The notes below the pieces were generated by a model, which had not been told where the DNA came from, made no database searches, and saw only the letters and a list, made by a program, of their open reading frames with translations. This document shows positions 15,259 to 22,547 of a stretch of DNA of 48,778 bases, piece by piece. The position numbers and the translations under genes were made by a program. How positions within the stretch are numbered: position 1 is the first letter of the stretch; each line of letters opens with the position of its first letter. The stretch is from Elusimicrobiota bacterium (GTDB taxonomy: Bacteria; Elusimicrobiota; Elusimicrobia; UBA1565; UBA9628), in contig JACRNU010000014.1 in the NCBI GenBank assembly GCA_016234805.1, positions 1-48,778 of the forward strand, written 5' to 3'.

Positions 15259-17688
15259 CTAGGACACGCTGCCCGGAGAAGGCGTGATCGTTGACGCGCC
15301 CGCCGAGGCGTCATCGGACCTGTAGAGGATGGGCCGCGATTCGTCCTCACGCGCGGCGGGCGCCGGCTCCAGGGAAAGTTCCAGCACCTCGTCCACGGTC
15401 CGGACCGGGATGAGCTTGATGTCCGGCAGGATCTCGGAAGGGATGTCCTCGAGGTCCTTCTTATTGAGCTCCGGGTAGAAGACCGTGCCGATGCCTTCGC
15501 GGTGCGCGGCCAGGACCTTCTCCTTCAAGCCCCCGATGGGCAGGACCCGGCCCTTGAGGGTGATCTCCCCCGTCATGGCCAGGCCCGGCTTGACCGGCCT
15601 GCCCGTCATGAGGCTGGCCAGGGCCGCGGCCAGCGCGACTCCGGCCGAGGGGCCGTCCTTGGGAGTGGCGCCCTCCGGGACATGGATGTGGTAGTCGATG
15701 TCCTTGAACGCGCCGGGCAGGACGCCGAGGGAGGCCGCGATGGATTTGACGTGGGAGAGCGCGGCCTGTGCGGACTCGGACATCACCGAGCCGAGCTTGC
15801 CGGTGAGCTTGAGATCTCCTTTCCCGGGGACAGCCACGACCTCGATGGCCATGGTCACGCCGCCGACCTCGGTCCAAGCCAGTCCCGTGGAGACGCCGAC
15901 CGCGTTGAAGGAGTTGCGCTCCTTGTGGAACTTTGGGACCCCCAGGAACTCCTGGAGATTCTCGGCCGCGACCTGGACCGACTCGGGCTTATCGTCGACG
16001 AGCCTGCGCGCGGCCTTGCGGGAGATCCCGGCCATCTCCCGCTCGAGGCTCCGCACCCCGGCCTCGCGGGTGTACTCGTCGATGGCGCGGTCGATGGCGG
16101 AATCCTCGACGACCATCCTGCCCTTCTTGATACCGTGGTCCTCCATCTGCTTGGGCAGGAGGTACTTCCTGGCGATGAGCCTCTTCTCGGCGTAGGTGTA
16201 CCCGGAGAACCGCAGGGTCTCGAGCCGGTCCTGCAGGCTCACCGGGATGCCCTCGAGGGTGTTGGCCGTGCAGATGAACATGACCTGCGACAGGTCGAAC
16301 TCGACGTCGAGGTAGTGGTCCATGAAGGTGTGGTTCTGCTCGGGGTCGAGAACCTCGAGCAGGGCGGCCGCGGGATCGCCGCGCCAGTCCATGCCCATCT
16401 TGTCGATCTCGTCGAGGAGGAACAGGGGGTTGCGGCTTCCGGCCTTGCGCAGGGACTGGATGATGCGTCCCGGCAGGGACCCGATGTAGGTCCGGCGGTG
16501 CCCGCGGATCTCGGCCTCGTCACGAACCCCGCCCAGGGACATCCGGACGAACTTGCGCCCCACGGCGCGCGCGATGGAACGCCCGAGGGAGGTCTTGCCC
16601 ACGCCCGGAGGGCCCACGAAGCAGAGGATGGGCCCCTTGAGCTTCTTGGTCAGCTTGCACACCGCGAGATACTCGAGGATGCGGTCCTTGGCTTTCCTGA
16701 GGTTGTAATGATCCTGTTCGAGGATCTCATGGGCGCGCTTCAAGTCCAGGCTGTCGCGGGTGCGCTTGGACCAGGGAAGGTGGACCATCCAGTCCAGGTA
16801 GGTCCGGGCCACCGTGGCCTCGGGAGAGTACGGCATCATCTTCTCGAGCCGCGCCGCCTCCTTGACGGAGGCGTCGTTGGCCTCCTTGGGCATGGCGGCA
16901 TCCTGGATGGCCTTGCGCAGGTCCTCTATCTCCTTGGCGAAGTCGTCCTTCTGGCGGAGCTCCTTCTGGATGGCCTTCATCTGCTCCGTCAGGTAGTACT
17001 CCTTCTGGCTCTTCTCGATCTGGGTCTTGACCCGGGTGTGGATCTTGCGCTCCAGGCTCATGATCTCGATCTCGCCCTTGAGAAGCTCCCCGATCTTCGC
17101 GAGCCGGGCCGCGGCGTCGACGATCTCGAGGACCGACTGCCGGTCCATGGTCTTGACGAGGGAGTTGGAAGCGATGAGGTCGGCCAGGCGCGAGGGATCC
17201 TCGATCTGCTGGAGGTTCGCGAGGCCCTCGATGTTCTCCTTGCGGGCGAGCTTGGCGTGCTCGTCGAAGAGCTCGATGGAGTGGCGCATCAGGGCCTTGA
17301 CCTCGACCGTGGGAATGGGCGCCGGCGGCTCGGGATATTCGAGGTCGGCCTCCCAGAAGCCCTTGGCCTCGGAGAACTCCATCTTCACGGCCTGGGCGCG
17401 GCAGTGACCCTGCAGGAAGACCTTCAGCGTCGAATCCGGCATGCGGAGGTACTGCACGACCTCGGCGAGGACGCCGACCGGGAACAGGTCGCCGACCTGG
17501 GGGTCCTCGATGTGGCTGCCCTTCTGGGCCACGACGCCGAGGAGCTTATTGGCCGCCATGGCGGCCTCGAGGGCCTTGATGGACTTGGGCCTTCCCACGG
17601 AGAGGGGCAGGACCATGTGGGGGAAGACGACGACGTCCCTCACCGCCAGGAGGGGGAGCCGGGCCGGACGCGGGGTCTCGGGGCTCAT
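15259..17688 (-). CDS. lon: ATP-dependent protease Lon (LonA)
   Basis: 809 residues, full length. The N-terminal LON substrate domain starts at [19 protein letters not shown], a coiled region follows ([21 protein letters not shown]), then the AAA+ module with Walker [10 protein letters not shown] (about 358) and Walker [10 protein letters not shown], and the protease domain with catalytic Ser in DGPSAGV (about 680) and Lys in [11 protein letters not shown] (about 723). It is a cytoplasmic quality-control protease. Its ATG follows the clpP stop without a gap (TAG ATG), so the two are co-translated. Confidence 0.98.
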   Translation of the reverse strand: MSPETPRPARLPLLAVRDVVVFPHMVLPLSVGRPKSIKALEAAMAANKLLGVVAQKGSHIEDPQVGDLFPVGVLAEVVQYLRMPDSTLKVFLQGHCRAQAVKMEFSEAKGFWEADLEYPEPPAPIPTVEVKALMRHSIELFDEHAKLARKENIEGLANLQQIEDPSRLADLIASNSLVKTMDRQSVLEIVDAAARLAKIGELLKGEIEIMSLERKIHTRVKTQIEKSQKEYYLTEQMKAIQKELRQKDDFAKEIEDLRKAIQDAAMPKEANDASVKEAARLEKMMPYSPEATVARTYLDWMVHLPWSKRTRDSLDLKRAHEILEQDHYNLRKAKDRILEYLAVCKLTKKLKGPILCFVGPPGVGKTSLGRSIARAVGRKFVRMSLGGVRDEAEIRGHRRTYIGSLPGRIIQSLRKAGSRNPLFLLDEIDKMGMDWRGDPAAALLEVLDPEQNHTFMDHYLDVEFDLSQVMFICTANTLEGIPVSLQDRLETLRFSGYTYAEKRLIARKYLLPKQMEDHGIKKGRMVVEDSAIDRAIDEYTREAGVRSLEREMAGISRKAARRLVDDKPESVQVAAENLQEFLGVPKFHKERNSFNAVGVSTGLAWTEVGGVTMAIEVVAVPGKGDLKLTGKLGSVMSESAQAALSHVKSIAASLGVLPGAFKDIDYHIHVPEGATPKDGPSAGVALAAALASLMTGRPVKPGLAMTGEITLKGRVLPIGGLKEKVLAAHREGIGTVFYPELNKKDLEDIPSEILPDIKLIPVRTVDEVLELSLEPAPAAREDESRPILYRSDDASAGASTITPSPGSVS

Positions 17689-18294
17689 CTAATTCTTCGA
17701 GGCCTCGAGCACGTGGTCCACGATGCCGTAGGCCTTGGCTTCCTGCGCGGACATGTAGAAGTTGCGCTCCATGTCGGACCGGAGCCGGTCCTCGGTCTGG
17801 CCCGTGTGCAGGGCCAGGATGCCGTTGAGCCGGTTCTTGAGCAGCTGCATCTCGTCGGCCTCGATGACGACGTCGGTCTCCTGCCCGGAGATGCCGCCGC
17901 GGATGAGAGGCTGGTGGATCATGACCCGCGCGTGAGGCAGGATGAAGCGCTTGCCCCTCGTGCCCGCGGCCAGGAGCACCGCGCCGAAGGACATGGCCAT
18001 GCCCATGCACATGGTCCGGATGGGAGCCTTGATGAACTGCATCGTGTCATAGACCGCGAGACCAGCGGATACCATGCCGCCCGGGGAATTGATGTAGAGG
18101 TTGATGTCTTTCTCCGGGTCCTCGGCGTCGAGGTACAGCAGTTGGGAGATGATGAGGTTGGCCGAATCCGTGGTCACGGCGCCCTCCCACCCGCCGGCGA
18201 AGACGATCCTCTCCTTAAGGAGGCGGGAATAGATGTCGTAGGCGATGGCCGAGCCCTGGTTCCAGGTCTCGAGGATGGTCGGCAGCAGCATCAT
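17689..18294 (-). CDS. clpP: ATP-dependent Clp protease proteolytic subunit ClpP
   Basis: 201 residues. The catalytic triad is Ser102 (MSFGAV), His127 (MIHQPL) and Asp174 (SDMERNFYM). YINSPGGMVSAGLAVYDTM is the usual ClpP core. It forms the barrel that degrades proteins fed by ClpX or ClpA. The start at 18294 has AGGAG 7 nt upstream; a longer open frame to 18363 runs through an inverted-repeat cluster and is not credible. clpX, which normally follows clpP, is absent: lon comes directly next. Confidence 0.97.
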   Translation of the reverse strand: MMLLPTILETWNQGSAIAYDIYSRLLKERIVFAGGWEGAVTTDSANLIISQLLYLDAEDPEKDINLYINSPGGMVSAGLAVYDTMQFIKAPIRTMCMGMAMSFGAVLLAAGTRGKRFILPHARVMIHQPLIRGGISGQETDVVIEADEMQLLKNRLNGILALHTGQTEDRLRSDMERNFYMSAQEAKAYGIVDHVLEASKN

Positions 18295-18311
18295 GGGGCG
18301 GCTCCTTGTAT

Positions 18312-18364
18312 GGTGCCTGGCATTGTATAACATGGCATTGTATAACAATACAATGCCAGGCACC
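18312..18364. repeat. Inverted-repeat cluster between tig and clpP
   Basis: The 17-mer GGTGCCTGGCATTGTAT (18312-18328) is perfectly inverted at 18348-18364, and a partial direct copy TGGCATTGTATAACA (18333-18347) fills the space between. The arms can form a 17-bp stem with a 19-nt loop in RNA or single-stranded DNA. It lies in the 72-bp gap between tig and clpP, just upstream of the clpP ribosome site. The AT-rich core is unlike the surrounding sequence. Confidence 0.85.
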
Positions 18365-18366
18365 CA

Positions 18367-19635
18367 TCATGTATACGCGGCCTTCTCTTTAAGGAAAGAG
18401 ATGGTCTTGCGGTCCCGGATGATGCCCGTGATGGTGTCCTTGCGGTCCGCGAAGAGCTTGCGCATCTCCTCCTTCTCCGCGTCGCTCTTCGCGTGCTCGA
18501 GGGACCGCTCCATCTCGGCCCTGACCTCTTCGTCGAGGGCCGCGAGCTTCTCCTTGTCCGCGATGGCCTGCAGGATGTAGGAGAGCCGCAGCTCCTTCTC
18601 GGCCTGCGGCACGAGCTTGGGCCGGAGCTTCTCGACCTCGCCCGAGGGCCACGGCCGCTCGCCGAGATACTGCCTCCTGAGCCGCTCGGCCATGGACTCC
18701 ACCTGCGCCTCGACGAGAGAGGGGGGCAGGGGGATCTGGTTGGCCTTGAGGAGGGATTCCTCGATCTGCGCCACGACCTCGCGCTCGGTGCGCTCCTTGC
18801 CTTCCTTCTCGATGACGTCCGTGAGCGCGGCCTTGAGCTCCGGGAGGGTCTGGAATCCCAGGTCCTTGGCGAACTCGTCGTCGACCGGCGGGAGGAGCTT
18901 CTTCTTGATCTCGCGGACCGTGACCTTGAGGACGGCGTCTTTCTTGCGCAGCTTGACCGGGATCTCCCGGGTCTCTTCGCGAGCCTGGCCCAGAAGTCCC
19001 TTGGAGAGCCCCTCGAGATTCTCATCCGAGGACATGTCCACGAGCACACCCGAGCCCTTCATGGCCGAGACAGGCTTGCCGCCCTGCTGGCCGGTGTAGT
19101 CCACCACGACATAGTGGTCCTTGGCCACGGCCACGGCCTCGTCTCGCTCGAGACGCGCGTGGCTCTCGCGCAGGTCGTCGAGACGCTTGGAAAGGTCCTC
19201 CTCCGTCGTGGGATAGGCTTTGCGCTGGACCGGGATCTTGGTGTACGACTTGGGCGCCACCTGCGGCGCGACCTCGGCCGCGACCGTGAGCTTGAGCGGC
19301 TCGCCGGGCTTGCGGGCGACGTCCGTGATGCACGGGGGCGCCACGGGCCCGATCTGCAGCTCGCGCAGAGCCTGGGGAACGTATTTCTGGATCATGTCAT
19401 CGACCGCGACCTCCATGGCGCGGTCCGAGAAATTCTTCTGGATGAGCTCCATGGGAGCCTTGCCCTGCCGGAAGCCTGGCAGATGCGCCTGAGATTGGAT
19501 GCGGAGCAGCCCGTTCTGGGCCTCAGCGTCGACCTCCTCCGCGGGCACCTCCACCGAGAATGTCACGAGGCACCCATCCTCCTTGACCTTCTTGAAGCGC
19601 GGCTTGTTTGGCGACTCTCTAGTGAAAAGACCCAT
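18367..19635 (-). CDS. tig: Trigger factor (ribosome-associated chaperone)
   Basis: 422 residues, normal length. The N-terminal ribosome-binding domain has FSVEVPAEEVDAE and PGFRQGKAPMELI (the GFRxGKxP ribosome-binding loop), followed by a PPIase-like domain (DHYVVVDYTGQQGGKPV) and the long helical chaperone arms rich in Glu/Lys/Arg. It meets nascent chains at the exit tunnel. It is first in a tig-clpP-lon unit, a conserved proteostasis arrangement. Confidence 0.95.
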   Translation of the reverse strand: MGLFTRESPNKPRFKKVKEDGCLVTFSVEVPAEEVDAEAQNGLLRIQSQAHLPGFRQGKAPMELIQKNFSDRAMEVAVDDMIQKYVPQALRELQIGPVAPPCITDVARKPGEPLKLTVAAEVAPQVAPKSYTKIPVQRKAYPTTEEDLSKRLDDLRESHARLERDEAVAVAKDHYVVVDYTGQQGGKPVSAMKGSGVLVDMSSDENLEGLSKGLLGQAREETREIPVKLRKKDAVLKVTVREIKKKLLPPVDDEFAKDLGFQTLPELKAALTDVIEKEGKERTEREVVAQIEESLLKANQIPLPPSLVEAQVESMAERLRRQYLGERPWPSGEVEKLRPKLVPQAEKELRLSYILQAIADKEKLAALDEEVRAEMERSLEHAKSDAEKEEMRKLFADRKDTITGIIRDRKTISFLKEKAAYT

Positions 19636-19647
19636 AAAGAACTCTTA

Positions 19648-19714
19648 CCCCCTCAACTGCGCGCCTCCCCCCGCCCTAAAGGGCTCTCCTCCGGGTGGGG
19701 GAGGCTTGCGACTG
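19648..19714. repeat. REP-like palindrome, long form, carrying one 24-nt ALKGSP unit
   Basis: Starts CCCCCTCAACTGCGCGCCTC and closes with GGGGAGGCTTGCGACTG. The stem is GCCTCCCCC (19663-19671) with GGGGGAGGC (19697-19705). The loop holds a complete 24-nt unit (19674-19697), identical to the first unit in the CPBP gene. It lies between tig and tRNA-Leu. The short form of the same palindrome is at 20040-20079. Confidence 0.75.
19674..19697 (+). repeat. Single intergenic 24-nt ALKGSP unit
   Basis: Same 24-nt sequence as the unit at 10266-10289 but on the opposite strand, outside any recognised gene. It begins at 19674 with CCCTAAAGGG and includes the small inverted repeat CCCT-AA-AGGG. It sits in the loop of the larger palindrome at 19648-19714. 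Confidence 0.8.
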
Positions 19715-19742
19715 CCCCCGCGGGGGGAGGAAAGTGACGCCT

Positions 19743-19824
19743 TGGGCGGGGGGGGAGTCGAACCCCCAAGCCTTGCGGCACACGGTCCTAAGCCGTGCGC
19801 GTCTGCCGATTCCGCCACCCGCCC
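19743..19824 (-). tRNA. tRNA-Leu (anticodon UAG)
   Basis: An 82-nt tRNA. The acceptor stem GGGCGGG pairs with CCCGCCC, the D arm is present, the anticodon stem CACGG/CCGTG encloses the loop CTTAGGA (anticodon TAG), the long class II variable arm of leucine tRNAs is present, and the T arm is GGGGGTTCGACTCCCCC. Discriminator A; CCA is not encoded. Confidence 0.95.
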
Positions 19825-19859
19825 CTAAAAAGGACCGCGGCCGCGGTCCATCATAAATC

Positions 19860-19931
19860 TGGGCTATTTCGGATTCGAACCGAAAACCTTGCGCTTAAGA
19901 GGCGCCTGCTCTACCGTTGAGCTAATAGCCC
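19860..19931 (-). tRNA. tRNA-Lys (anticodon CUU)
   Basis: A 72-nt tRNA. Acceptor GGGCTAT/ATAGCCC, D stem GCTC/GAGC, anticodon loop CTCTTAA (CTT), T arm TTCGG-TTCGAAT-CCGAA. The first anticodon-stem pair is a G-A mismatch. CCA is not encoded. A TACAAT box at 19965-19970 and a 10-bp hairpin (19934-19960) lie upstream on the same strand, so the precursor would carry a hairpin leader. Confidence 0.92.
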
Positions 19932-19933
19932 AT

Positions 19934-19960
19934 GCGGGCCGATCATTTCCATCGGCCCGC
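19934..19960. other. 10-bp hairpin between tRNA-Lys and its putative promoter
   Basis: GCGGGCCGAT (19934-19943) and ATCGGCCCGC (19951-19960) are perfect inverted repeats around a 7-nt loop. There is no T run on either strand, so it does not look like an intrinsic terminator. Confidence 0.6.
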
Positions 19961-19982
19961 GGGTATTGTAACAAATTGGATA

Positions 19983-20010
19983 TTGAAAAAATAGAAGGGA
20001 CTGGTATACT
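19983..20010 (+). promoter_or_regulatory. Promoter of the GYF/coiled-coil gene
   Basis: -35 TTGAAA (19983-19988), 16-bp spacer, -10 TATACT (20005-20010). Transcription should start near 20017, leaving a leader of about 65 nt that contains a 14-codon open frame (20024-20065) and the palindrome at 20040-20079. It is arranged back to back with a TACAAT box for tRNA-Lys. Confidence 0.65.
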
Positions 20011-20039
20011 CCCGCTGGTGACCATGAGAAGGCCTTCAT

Positions 20040-20079
20040 CCCCCTCAATGCTCGCCTCCCCGTAGGGGAGGCTCACGAC
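20040..20079. repeat. REP-like palindrome, short form, in the leader of the GYF gene
   Basis: CCCCCTCAATGCTC then GCCTCCCC (20054-20061), loop GTA, GGGGAGGC (20065-20072), then TCACGAC. It shares both flanks and stem with the element at 19648-19714. The 3' arm GGGGAGGC is the only Shine-Dalgarno-like sequence before the ATG at 20082, so folding would hide it. Confidence 0.75.
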
Positions 20080-20081
20080 AC

Positions 20082-21935
20082 ATGCGCTATTGGATATTCC
20101 AGAACAACCAGGTGCTCGGCCCGCACGACAGCGACGAGCTCTCCGCTCTCCCGCACTTCTCGACCGACTCCCTCGTCTGCCCGGAGGGCCGTAAAGGCAC
20201 GAGCATGGGGGACTGGCAGAGGGCCGGCCTCGTGCCGGAGCTCTCCCTCTCCCTGGTCAAGGCATCCCAGCTCTCTATGGCTTCCAGGCCGGGCGATTCC
20301 TCGAGGGTCATCGCGGGGCTCCCTCCCGAGCCCACGCTCAAGGACCTCGCGGCCCTGGGCAGCCTCCAGGAGAAGGTGAGCTTCCTGGAGAACACCCTCT
20401 CCCTGCTCCAGGGCGAGCTGCGCATGAAGGACACCGAGCTCTCGACCCTGCACACCCAGCTCGAGGACCGCGGGGTCCAGGCCCTGGACCTCGGCAAGAA
20501 GATCGAGTCGCTCGAGTCCAAGCTCGGCGAGATGGGAAACAGCCTCAAGGAGGACCTCCGGAAAGCCGCGGACGAGGAGCGCGGGGTGGCCTCCGATGTG
20601 GAGACCCAGCGCAAGACCATCGAGGGCCTCTCCTCCGACCTCCACAAGCTCCAGGACGAGCTGCGCGAGATCGAGAAGCCCGTGGGGGAGATCTCGAAGC
20701 TCAAGGAAGAACTCCACAACTTCGAAAAGCCGGTGGGCGAGATCGAGAAGCTCAAGGAAGAACTCCACAGCTTCGAGAAAAAGGTGGAAGACGCGGCTGC
20801 CGCGGCCGCGGCGGCGCCCGCTCCGGCGCCCATGCCGGCTCCGGCCCCGTCTCCCTTGCCGAACCCCGAGCCTTTCTCGGTCGGCCGGCCCGAGCCCAAA
20901 CCCGCGGACGCGCCTTCGTTCCAACCCATGCCTGAATTCACCCCGGCGCCGGCCGCGTTGCCGTCTCCGGGCTCAGCCTCGCCCCAGTTCTCATCCGGCA
21001 TGCCGGACGCGGGCACAGCCTTCCCCTCGGCCCAAGGCGACGCGGCGGCGCGGTTCGCCCCTGTCGACGCGGCGGGGCGGTTCACCCCTGCCCCGGCCGA
21101 AGCCGCGGCCGCTCCGGCGTCCCCTGTGGTCGAGGACGCCCCTCCCAAGCCCAAGAGATCCAAGCTGCTGATCTTCGCCGTGGCCGGCATCGTGCTGGCA
21201 GGAGTGGCTGCCTTCTTCCTCGGCCTCATCCCCCTGGGCAAGAAGCCCGCCCCGCCGCCTCCGCCGCCCCCGATCGTCGAGGCCCCGCCGCCTCCACCGC
21301 CTCCTCCCCCGGAGCCGCCTCCGGAGGTCGTCGAAGCCCAGCGCAAGAGCCAGGCCTTGGAGATCGTCCGCGCATGGCCCCTGCCCAACGGCAAGACGGT
21401 AGGCGCGGAACTCGAGCCCGCCCCTGCCAAGGGCTCGGCCCTCGGCATCGAGTCCCTGGCGTTCGAGGTTTCTTTGGAGACCCGTTCGATCAAAGCCGCC
21501 AACAAGCCCGCCGAGAACCTCCTCGCGGGCAAGCCCGTGGTGGAGCCTCCCAAACCGAAGAAGAAGCAGTCCAAGCGCAAGAAGGACGAAGCCGCCGATG
21601 CCCTGTTCGAAGAAGCGGCGGCCGCGGACAAGCCCGCGGACCTCTCCCAGGTCGACGAGCTCTTCGGCGCCCCGCCCGAGGCCTCCCCTGCGCCCGCCCC
21701 AAAAGCCAGGTCTCCGCGGACATCGCGCAGGAAGGCCGCCATCGAGCCCAAGGACCAGGATGAGACCGCGGAACCGAGCCTCGACGACCTGCTGACGCCT
21801 GAGCCGAAAAAGGTCAAGCCCCTGCCTGCCGAGCCCTCCGGCGAAGAGGCTCCGGTGAAGACCCCAAAGAAGAAGGCCGCGCCCGAGCCCGAAGCGGACG
21901 ACGCCAAGCTCCTTGACGACCTCCTCGGGCAGTAG
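20082..21935 (+). CDS. GYF_2-domain protein with coiled coil and one membrane helix
   Basis: 617 residues. An N-terminal GYF_2-like domain (MRYWIFQNNQVLGPHDSDEL ... LVCPEGRKGTSMGDWQRA, 1-55) is followed by a coiled coil (about 85-235) that includes a tandem 17-residue repeat, an Ala/Pro-rich linker, a single membrane helix (about 364-385, LLIFAVAGIVLAGVAAFFLGLI), a proline run, a short conserved stretch (SQALEIVRAWPLPNGKTVG) and a charged Lys/Ala/Glu tail. GYF domains bind proline-rich peptides, and this protein has such stretches itself. Probably an inner-membrane scaffold; function unknown. Confidence 0.75.
   Translation: MRYWIFQNNQVLGPHDSDELSALPHFSTDSLVCPEGRKGTSMGDWQRAGLVPELSLSLVKASQLSMASRPGDSSRVIAGLPPEPTLKDLAALGSLQEKVSFLENTLSLLQGELRMKDTELSTLHTQLEDRGVQALDLGKKIESLESKLGEMGNSLKEDLRKAADEERGVASDVETQRKTIEGLSSDLHKLQDELREIEKPVGEISKLKEELHNFEKPVGEIEKLKEELHSFEKKVEDAAAAAAAAPAPAPMPAPAPSPLPNPEPFSVGRPEPKPADAPSFQPMPEFTPAPAALPSPGSASPQFSSGMPDAGTAFPSAQGDAAARFAPVDAAGRFTPAPAEAAAAPASPVVEDAPPKPKRSKLLIFAVAGIVLAGVAAFFLGLIPLGKKPAPPPPPPPIVEAPPPPPPPPPEPPPEVVEAQRKSQALEIVRAWPLPNGKTVGAELEPAPAKGSALGIESLAFEVSLETRSIKAANKPAENLLAGKPVVEPPKPKKKQSKRKKDEAADALFEEAAAADKPADLSQVDELFGAPPEASPAPAPKARSPRTSRRKAAIEPKDQDETAEPSLDDLLTPEPKKVKPLPAEPSGEEAPVKTPKKKAAPEPEADDAKLLDDLLGQ
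20676..20777 (+). repeat. Tandem 51-nt repeat in the coiled coil
   Basis: Two consecutive units, each coding for 17 residues of the form K-P-V-G-E-I-x-K-L-K-E-E-L-H-x-F-E (20676-20726 and 20727-20777). They differ at only a few bases, so this is a recent in-frame duplication. Confidence 0.85.
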
Positions 21936-21995
21936 TCTAATTCCCTGCCTAATTCCCTTGTGCGCCCAGCCGTCAAACTGATACATTCCTATTTT

Positions 21996-22547
21996 ATGGA
22001 ACAAGACAGGCTCCTGAAGCTGGCTGAAGAGAGGTTCATGGAGTTCTCGGACAAGGTCCAGGCCATGCAGGCCCGCGCCGAGGACCTGAACTTCCGGGGC
22101 CAGCGCTGGGCCAACTCCATCAAGAACCGCACGACCTACCGGGACGCCATGTTCCCCGACGACCTCCAACTCCTGCGGCGCCATGTCCGCAGTTTCGGCC
22201 AGGATGCCAGCGCCCTGCCCGGGCTCGTCGAATGGCTCGAACGGGAATCCTGCTACTCCAAGGACCCCCGGACCTTCGAGAAGGCGCGCTCGCTCCTGAA
22301 GGTCGCGACGCAGTTCGAGAAGGACCTCGCGGGCCTCTGCGACCAGCTGCGGCACCTCCACCACTGCACCCCGGAGACGGACCTCAAGGTCGAGGTCTGG
22401 TACATGGTCCAGGACATCGAGGTGCTCCACGACAAGTGCAAGGGCTACCCCTTCCTGATCTCCTCGCGGATCATGCTGAGGATATCCTCGCCCGACAAAG
22501 ACGCCCCGCCTGAAAATGGCGCCCAGCCCAATGGGCCTCCCGCTTAA
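21996..22547 (+). CDS. Helical cytoplasmic protein of unknown function
   Basis: 183 residues, almost entirely amphipathic helix and without signal peptide or membrane segment. Recognisable runs are DKVQAMQARAEDLNFRGQRW and LKVATQFEKDLAGLCDQLRHLHH. I do not recognise a family. ATG at 21996 follows TACATT by 8 nt and a TTGTGC box 18 bp further up, another probable leaderless start; a GTG at 21960 would add 12 residues. Its 3' end overlaps the start of the SpoIID-like gene. Confidence 0.7.
   Translation: MEQDRLLKLAEERFMEFSDKVQAMQARAEDLNFRGQRWANSIKNRTTYRDAMFPDDLQLLRRHVRSFGQDASALPGLVEWLERESCYSKDPRTFEKARSLLKVATQFEKDLAGLCDQLRHLHHCTPETDLKVEVWYMVQDIEVLHDKCKGYPFLISSRIMLRISSPDKDAPPENGAQPNGPPA

Noticed and set aside
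15502-18330. 942-residue open frame antisense to lon and clpP, and other very long antisense frames (20087-21976, 23038-25617)
   Set aside because: High G+C leaves the opposite strand almost free of stop codons. The translations are Leu/Asp/Gly/His/Arg-rich without domains or start signals, and the sense strand encodes clear conserved proteins.
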